Part shown: positions 6,711-10,301 of the stretch, piece after piece
Numbering within the stretch: the stretch's first letter is position 1
How the letters are laid out: each line of letters opens with the position of its first letter
Assembly: GCA_012799425.1 (NCBI GenBank)
Contig: JAAZLF010000037.1
Span: forward strand, 1-10,301
Source of the DNA: Actinomycetales bacterium
Lineage (GTDB): Bacteria; Actinomycetota; Actinomycetes; Actinomycetales; Dermabacteraceae
Reading direction: 5' to 3'
DNA length: 10,301 nucleotides
Program-made: the position numbers and the translations under genes
The notes under the pieces: model-generated
Seen by the model: only the letters and a program-made list of their open reading frames with translations
Told to the model about the DNA's origin: nothing
Database searches by the model: none

Positions 6711-8137
6711 TCGAGGGTGTCCATGTCCTCCAGCTCGCGATCCTTGGTCTCCGGCACCCACAGGTACACGAAGACCAGGCTCAGCAGGGCGAACGCGGCA
6801 TACAGCCCATAGGCGAAGCTCAGCCCGATGTCGGACAGGGTGGGGAAGGTGGCCGAGACGGCCCAGTTCGCCGCCCACTGGGCCGCGGCCGCGACCGCGA
6901 GGGCCGAGGCCCGGATCCGGTTGGGGAAGATCTCGCCCAGCAGCACCCACACCAGCGGACCCCAGGTGGTGCCGAAGAACATCACGAAGGCGTTCGCGGC
7001 GATCAGGGCGACGGTCGACCACGGGTCGGGCAGCGTCACCGAGTCGGTGCCGGCGGCCACCTCGCCGAAGGAGAAGGCCAGCGCCATCAAGCCCAGCGAT
7101 ACCGTCATCCCCGCCGAACCGACCAGCAGCATCACGCGCCGCCCCACCCGATCCACCAGCAGGATCGCGATGATCGTCGCGACGATGTTCATGACGGAGG
7201 TGAAGGTGCTGGTGAGCAGCGCCTGGGACTCGTCGAATCCGACGGACTGCCACAGCGTGGTGGAGTAGTAGAAGATGACGTTGATGCCCACCAGCTGCTG
7301 GAACAGCGACAGCAGGATGCCCAGCCACACGATCGGCTTGAGCCCGAAGCGCTCGCCCACCAGGTCGCGCAGGCTCTCCTTCTCCTCGCTCTCGAGCGTC
7401 GCACGGATCTGCTCGATCTTGAGGTTGACGTCGGGTTCCCCGGTGTAGTCGAAGAGCACCTTCGAGGCGCGATCCAGCTGGTTCCGGCGGATCAGATAGC
7501 GCGGAGATTCGGGCAGGAACAGGGCCATCACGCCGTAGGCGGCGGCGGGCACCGCCTCGATCATGAACATCCAGCGCCACGCCGCGACGCCGAACCAGAA
7601 CGTCTCCGCGGAGCCTCCGGCGGAGCTCGCGATCAAGGCGTTGGACAGCAGCGCTGTGAAGATGCCGAGCACGATCGCCAGCTGCTGCAGCGAGCCCAGG
7701 CGGCCGCGGAACTTCGCCGGGGCGACCTCGGCGATGTAGGCGGGGGCGATGACGCTCGCGGCACCGACGCCCAGCCCGCCGACCACGCGCCAGATGATCA
7801 GGTCCCAGACGCCGAAGGCCAGGCCCGAGCCGATGGCGGAGATGAAGAACAGGATCGCGGCGATCACCATGACGGGGATGCGCCCGAAGCGGTTGGAGAG
7901 CGTCCCGGCGAACCAGGCGCCCACGGCGCAGCCCAGCAGGGCGGAGGAGACCGCGAATCCGGTGAGCCCGGCACCCAGGGAGAACTCCTCGGACAGGGCG
8001 TTCACGGCGCCGTTGATCACCGAGGTGTCGAAGCCGAACAGGAATCCGCCCACCGCTGCGGCGATGGAGATCCCGACGACTTTCGCGTTCAGACTCGCTG
8101 CGGGCTCCGCTGCGGAGCGGGATGAGGATGAGGACAT
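6683..8137 (-). CDS. Sugar porter family MFS transporter
   Basis: Twelve-helix major facilitator of the sugar porter family, 484 residues, inner membrane, probably H+/sugar symport. Motifs: GGFLFGFDTSVINGA (30-44) in helix 1, NRFGRIP (82-88) after helix 2, YIAEVAPAKFRGR (134-146), PESPRYLI (209-216) opening the central loop, QQLVGIN (280-286) and FYYS (289-292) in helix 7, VDRVGRR (328-334), WGPLVWVLLGEIFPNRIR (392-409) and VPETKD (461-466, normally PETKG). The central loop from about 217 to 265 is charged and cytoplasmic. The substrate cannot be read from sequence; glucose, xylose and inositol carriers share these motifs. Neighbouring transketolase makes a pentose or hexose likely. The start is fixed by AAGGAGG 7 nt upstream; longer in-frame extension upstream lacks any membrane or family feature. 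A serine-rich N-terminus (SSSSS) precedes helix 1. Confidence 0.92.
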   Translation of the reverse strand: MSSSSSRSAAEPAASLNAKVVGISIAAAVGGFLFGFDTSVINGAVNALSEEFSLGAGLTGFAVSSALLGCAVGAWFAGTLSNRFGRIPVMVIAAILFFISAIGSGLAFGVWDLIIWRVVGGLGVGAASVIAPAYIAEVAPAKFRGRLGSLQQLAIVLGIFTALLSNALIASSAGGSAETFWFGVAAWRWMFMIEAVPAAAYGVMALFLPESPRYLIRRNQLDRASKVLFDYTGEPDVNLKIEQIRATLESEEKESLRDLVGERFGLKPIVWLGILLSLFQQLVGINVIFYYSTTLWQSVGFDESQALLTSTFTSVMNIVATIIAILLVDRVGRRVMLLVGSAGMTVSLGLMALAFSFGEVAAGTDSVTLPDPWSTVALIAANAFVMFFGTTWGPLVWVLLGEIFPNRIRASALAVAAAAQWAANWAVSATFPTLSDIGLSFAYGLYAAFALLSLVFVYLWVPETKDRELEDMDTLELGRARKKG

Positions 8138-8144
8138 GGGACCG

Positions 8145-8151
8145 CCTCCTT
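8145..8151 (-). promoter_or_regulatory. Ribosome binding site of the sugar porter
   Basis: AAGGAGG on the minus strand, 7 nt before ATG 8137, is a near-ideal Shine-Dalgarno sequence and sets the start 36 codons inside the longest open frame. Confidence 0.75.
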
Positions 8152-8171
8152 GCCGGTGTGGTCGGGCCGTC

Positions 8172-8177
8172 ACCGTA
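8172..8177 (-). promoter_or_regulatory. Possible -10 element (TACGGT) of the sugar porter gene
   Basis: TACGGT on the minus strand lies in the 73-nt gap after the Fic gene and would give a leader of roughly 28 nt. It is identical to the -10 hexamer proposed for the transketolase gene, but no -35 box is recognisable 16-18 nt upstream. Confidence 0.3.
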
Positions 8178-8210
8178 TCGCCCCACGAGCGGTGAGGGCG
8201 GTCCGGGCGG

Positions 8211-9431
8211 TCAGTCGGAGCGTCGCACCTCGGTCGCGTAGGCATCGAGGATGCGGAGGATCCCGGGATGCTGCCACACCCGGTGGCGTGAGCGACCGGT
8301 CGCCTCCTGCAGCACGCCGGAGTCGGTGAGCTGGGCGAGGGCGCGCTGCGCCGTCATCGCCGGCACGCCGAGGGTGCGCTGGAGATGCGCGGCGTTGACG
8401 ATCGGCTGGCCGATGAGCCGGGGGAGCACAGACCAGGCCAGCGCGTGACGACGAACCCCCGCCAGCCGCTCGCGATCCTCGTCGAGCTGCGCGGCGAGGT
8501 CATCGACCAGACGGGTGCCGGTGGCCGCGGCGTACCGGGCCGCCCGGGCGAACTCCTCGACGATCGGCCGGGCGTCCCCGGTGCGGAACGCGTTCAGCGC
8601 GGACGTGTACGCCCCGAGGCCCGTCAGCAGTCCAGCGGAGACAGGGGCTGTGGTGGTGAGCAGGCCCTTGCCGTTCAGCATGGCGTGGACCAGCGCACGA
8701 CCGGTGCGCCCGTTGCCATCGGTGAAGGGCTGGATCGTCTCGAACTGGGCATGGGCGATCGCTGCGTGCACGAGCACCGGCAGGTCATCACGGGCGACGA
8801 AGCTGAGCAGGTCCTCCAAGGCGGGCAGGACGTCGTCGGCTTCCGGGGCGATGTGGACGGCGCCCAGCGGGCTGAGCCCGCTGCGACCCACCCAGACCAG
8901 CTGCTGCCGCAGACGACCCGCGTCCTCCGCACCGGCCAGCAGCTCTGCGTGCATCGCGAAGATCGCTGCGAGATCCACCGTCGCCGCGAGGCGGAGCGCG
9001 GCCTCCATGGTGCGGACGTTGGCGACGACGGCGCGGGCGCTGCCGCTGCGCGACTCGTCCAGCTCGGCCAGGGCGAGCTGGCGAGCACCGACGGTCAGGT
9101 CCTCGATCTGTGAGGAGGAGGCGGACTCCGTGCGCAGCAGCACCGCGCTCATCGGGCCGAGCGCGGGGTGATCGGCGCCGAGAGACGCTGCGGCATGCGC
9201 ATCGAAGGCCGCCAGCGCGGTCTCCGCATCAGCGATGTCGGCCGCGAGGTCTCCGGGCAGGGCGAGCTGGAGGGCGGGGGTGGCGAGCGCCGCGGGAACC
9301 GAGGCCTCATAGGGGCCCGTGCCCCGGGAGCGGGCGGAGCGGGATGCCAGACCGTCGTCAGCGACCCGCCAGTGGCCGGGCCGACGTCCCACAGGAGGCA
9401 CGGACAGCGGCGAGGCCGGAACTGTGGTCAT
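8211..9431 (-). CDS. Fic family protein with C-terminal winged helix; catalytic His replaced by Gln
   Basis: Fic-domain protein, 406 residues. Active Fic enzymes AMPylate proteins using the His of H-P-F-x-(D/E)-G-N-G-R-x-x-R. Here the motif reads QPFTDGNGRTGR (234-245), so the phosphate- and Mg-binding parts are intact but the general-base His is Gln234 (codon CAG). An N-terminal Ser106-x-x-x-Glu110 (SSSQIED) resembles the class II inhibitory helix motif (S/T)xxxE(G/N), whose Glu competes with ATP gamma-phosphate. Residues about 345-390 (HLQRTLGVPAMTAQRALAQLTDSGVL, then RHRVW) look like a winged helix, common at the C-terminus of class II Fic proteins. ATG 9431 has no ribosome binding site, but a -10-like TACACT ends 6 nt upstream, so a leaderless message is plausible. 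No small antitoxin gene is adjacent, so a toxin-antitoxin pair is unlikely. Family certain; enzymatic activity doubtful. Confidence 0.92.
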   Translation of the reverse strand: MTTVPASPLSVPPVGRRPGHWRVADDGLASRSARSRGTGPYEASVPAALATPALQLALPGDLAADIADAETALAAFDAHAAASLGADHPALGPMSAVLLRTESASSSQIEDLTVGARQLALAELDESRSGSARAVVANVRTMEAALRLAATVDLAAIFAMHAELLAGAEDAGRLRQQLVWVGRSGLSPLGAVHIAPEADDVLPALEDLLSFVARDDLPVLVHAAIAHAQFETIQPFTDGNGRTGRALVHAMLNGKGLLTTTAPVSAGLLTGLGAYTSALNAFRTGDARPIVEEFARAARYAAATGTRLVDDLAAQLDEDRERLAGVRRHALAWSVLPRLIGQPIVNAAHLQRTLGVPAMTAQRALAQLTDSGVLQEATGRSRHRVWQHPGILRILDAYATEVRRSD

Positions 9432-9437
9432 GCCAGC

Positions 9438-9443
9438 AGTGTA
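9438..9443 (-). promoter_or_regulatory. Candidate -10 box of a leaderless Fic-gene promoter
   Basis: TACACT on the minus strand fits TANNNT and ends 6 nt before the ATG at 9431, so transcription would begin at the A of the start codon. Its first two bases lie inside the inverted repeat, and the expected -35 position falls in the repeat's distal arm. Confidence 0.5.
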
Positions 9444-9471
9444 GTAACACTTCTACGTGAAAGTGTTACTA
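9442..9471. promoter_or_regulatory. 30-bp inverted repeat, likely operator controlling the Fic gene
   Basis: TAGTAACACTT (9442-9452) and AAGTGTTACTA (9461-9471) are perfect 11-bp complements. The 8-nt spacer has a symmetric ACGT centre, so 13 of 15 base pairs are mirrored. It is 33% GC in surroundings of about 70%, and occupies most of the 54-nt gap between the methionyl-tRNA synthetase stop and the Fic start. It covers the predicted -35 to -10 region, the expected place for repressor binding; the winged helix of the Fic protein is the obvious candidate binder. No T-run follows, so it is not a good terminator. Confidence 0.65.
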
Positions 9472-9485
9472 GGGGCGGTGCGGGG

Positions 9486-10301
9486 TCACCTTTCCGCGGC
9501 GGCCTCGAGGCGCTCGAGCTCCTCGTCGGCGGTCTTCGGATCCAGCTTGACGAAGATCCCGCTGGGCTTGACGACCGTCTGACCCACGCCCACAGGGCGG
9601 TGCGCCCAGGCCGGGACGTCGGTGTAGTCGCCGGTGATGATGGGGTAGCCGGGGCCGCCGTCGAGGTCCTCCACCTCGTCGATGCGAGGCATCGGTGCGA
9701 GCTGCCGGTCGCCGCCCAGCGCCTTCTCCACCTCGTTGGCGGAGTGAGGGAGGAAGGGCGCGAGCATCGTGTTCAGATCGGTGACGGCCTGTGCGAGCAC
9801 GTGCAGCACGGTCAGCAGGCGCGGACGCTGCTCCTCGGCCTTCATCTTGAACGGCTCCGTCTCCGAGACGTACCGGTTCGCCTCGCCCACCAGGCGCATC
9901 ACCTCGGCGATCGCCGCCCGCTGGCGGTGCGCCTCGATGAGCCCGCCGACGGTGTCGAAACCCTGCCGGATCGCTCCCAGGAGCTTCTCATCGGCTTCGT
10001 CGAGATCGCCGGCCGCCGGGATCTCGCCGACGTTCTTCGCGATCATCGCCGCAGTGCGGTTGATCAGATTGCCCCAGCCCGCGACCAGCTCATTGTTGGT
10101 GCGGGAGACGAATTCTGCCCAGGTGAAGTCCGAGTCCTGGTTCTCGGGGCCCGCCGCGGAGATGAAGTAGCGCAGGGCATCGGGCTGGTACCGAGCGAGC
10201 ACATCGCGCACGTAGATGACCACGCCCTTGGAGGAGGAGAACTTCTTGCCCTCCATCGTCAGGAACTCGCTCGAGACCACCTCGGTGGGCAGGTTCAGCT
10301 C
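9486..10301 (-). CDS. metG: Methionyl-tRNA synthetase, C-terminal part (5' end outside window)
   Basis: Class I synthetase that charges tRNA-Met with methionine in the cytoplasm. The frame runs open through the right edge; 271 residues are visible. GKKFSSSKG (residues 18-26 from the edge) is the KMSKS-loop equivalent in its KFSSS variant, followed by the VRDVLARYQPDALRYFI stretch that joins catalytic and anticodon-binding domains. The helical anticodon-binding domain follows, including NELVAGWGNLINR and ANRYVSETEPFKM (roughly 70-160). The protein ends at VKLDPKTADEELERLEAAAER, without the EMAPII/tRNA-binding-like dimerisation domain found in E. coli MetG. The GTG at 10280 is only an internal codon, since conserved sequence (ELNLPTEV) continues upstream of it. 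The Fic gene lies 54 nt downstream on the same strand. Confidence 0.93.
   Translation of the reverse strand, partial: ELNLPTEVVSSEFLTMEGKKFSSSKGVVIYVRDVLARYQPDALRYFISAAGPENQDSDFTWAEFVSRTNNELVAGWGNLINRTAAMIAKNVGEIPAAGDLDEADEKLLGAIRQGFDTVGGLIEAHRQRAAIAEVMRLVGEANRYVSETEPFKMKAEEQRPRLLTVLHVLAQAVTDLNTMLAPFLPHSANEVEKALGGDRQLAPMPRIDEVEDLDGGPGYPIITGDYTDVPAWAHRPVGVGQTVVKPSGIFVKLDPKTADEELERLEAAAER

Noticed and set aside
8104..8118. GCTCCGC-T-GCGGAGC palindrome inside the transporter's N-terminal codons
   Set aside because: It has a single-base centre, lies in Ser/Ala/Glu codons and is GC-only; no reason to favour function over chance.
4749..8186. Minus-strand open frame of 1145 codons opposite transketolase and across the transporter
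   Set aside because: It lies antisense to a clear transketolase and out of frame with a clear transporter; its translation is Gly/Arg/Asp-rich low-complexity text with no family motif, the usual product of GC-rich third positions.
8385..9113. Plus-strand open frames opposite the Fic gene
   Set aside because: Compositionally biased, without motifs or ribosome binding site, and antisense to a well-supported Fic protein.
9442..9471. Inverted repeat as a terminator of the methionyl-tRNA synthetase gene
   Set aside because: The stem is AT-rich and is followed by CACTGCTGGC rather than a T-run, and it overlaps the Fic promoter region, so an operator explains it better.
8211..9485. Fic gene as the toxin of a toxin-antitoxin pair
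   Set aside because: No small antitoxin-like gene is adjacent, the protein carries its own inhibitory-type motif, and the catalytic His is missing.

Overview
The window is about 70% GC with strong GC bias at third codon positions, tightly packed genes and GTG/ATG starts. It looks like chromosomal DNA of a high-GC actinobacterium. The proteins are most reminiscent of Micrococcales such as Brachybacterium and relatives, but that placement is a judgement from protein style, not from a search. There is no rRNA, tRNA, CRISPR array, insertion sequence or phage gene.

Layout. Bases 1-4697 carry five plus-strand genes in close succession: a siderophore-interacting flavoprotein cut by the left edge, a Tag-type 3-methyladenine DNA glycosylase, a MetY-type Cys/Met-metabolism PLP enzyme, a short FAD-dependent monooxygenase-like oxidoreductase, and a PIG-L family deacetylase. 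Gaps are 1, 68, 50 and 10 nt, so they could be read as one or two transcripts. A 96-nt gap holding a perfect 12-bp palindrome and a reasonable promoter leads into a 623-residue transketolase of the short, vertebrate-like form. This converges on a minus-strand sugar-porter MFS transporter. The two genes share a long perfect hairpin at their 3' ends, probably a two-way terminator. Further right, also on the minus strand, lie a Fic-family protein with a C-terminal winged helix and the C-terminal part of methionyl-tRNA synthetase, cut by the right edge.

How the genes fit together. Transketolase plus sugar porter suggests pentose or other sugar uptake feeding the pentose phosphate pathway. The MetY-like / monooxygenase / PIG-L trio could be a small sulfur- or amino-sugar-related unit, but no substrate is visible. 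The siderophore-interacting protein and the glycosylase look like unrelated housekeeping genes that are translationally adjacent.

Most worth a second look: (1) the Fic protein has Gln in place of the catalytic His of the HPFx(D/E)GNGR motif, yet keeps an N-terminal Ser-xxx-Glu inhibitory-type motif and a DNA-binding-like C-terminus. Just upstream of its start is a 30-bp, AT-rich inverted repeat overlapping what looks like a leaderless promoter, which suggests a pseudo-Fic autorepressor. (2) The Tag glycosylase has lost three of the four zinc ligands known from E. coli Tag while keeping its base-binding residues. (3) The transketolase matches the human enzyme in length and key-residue positions.
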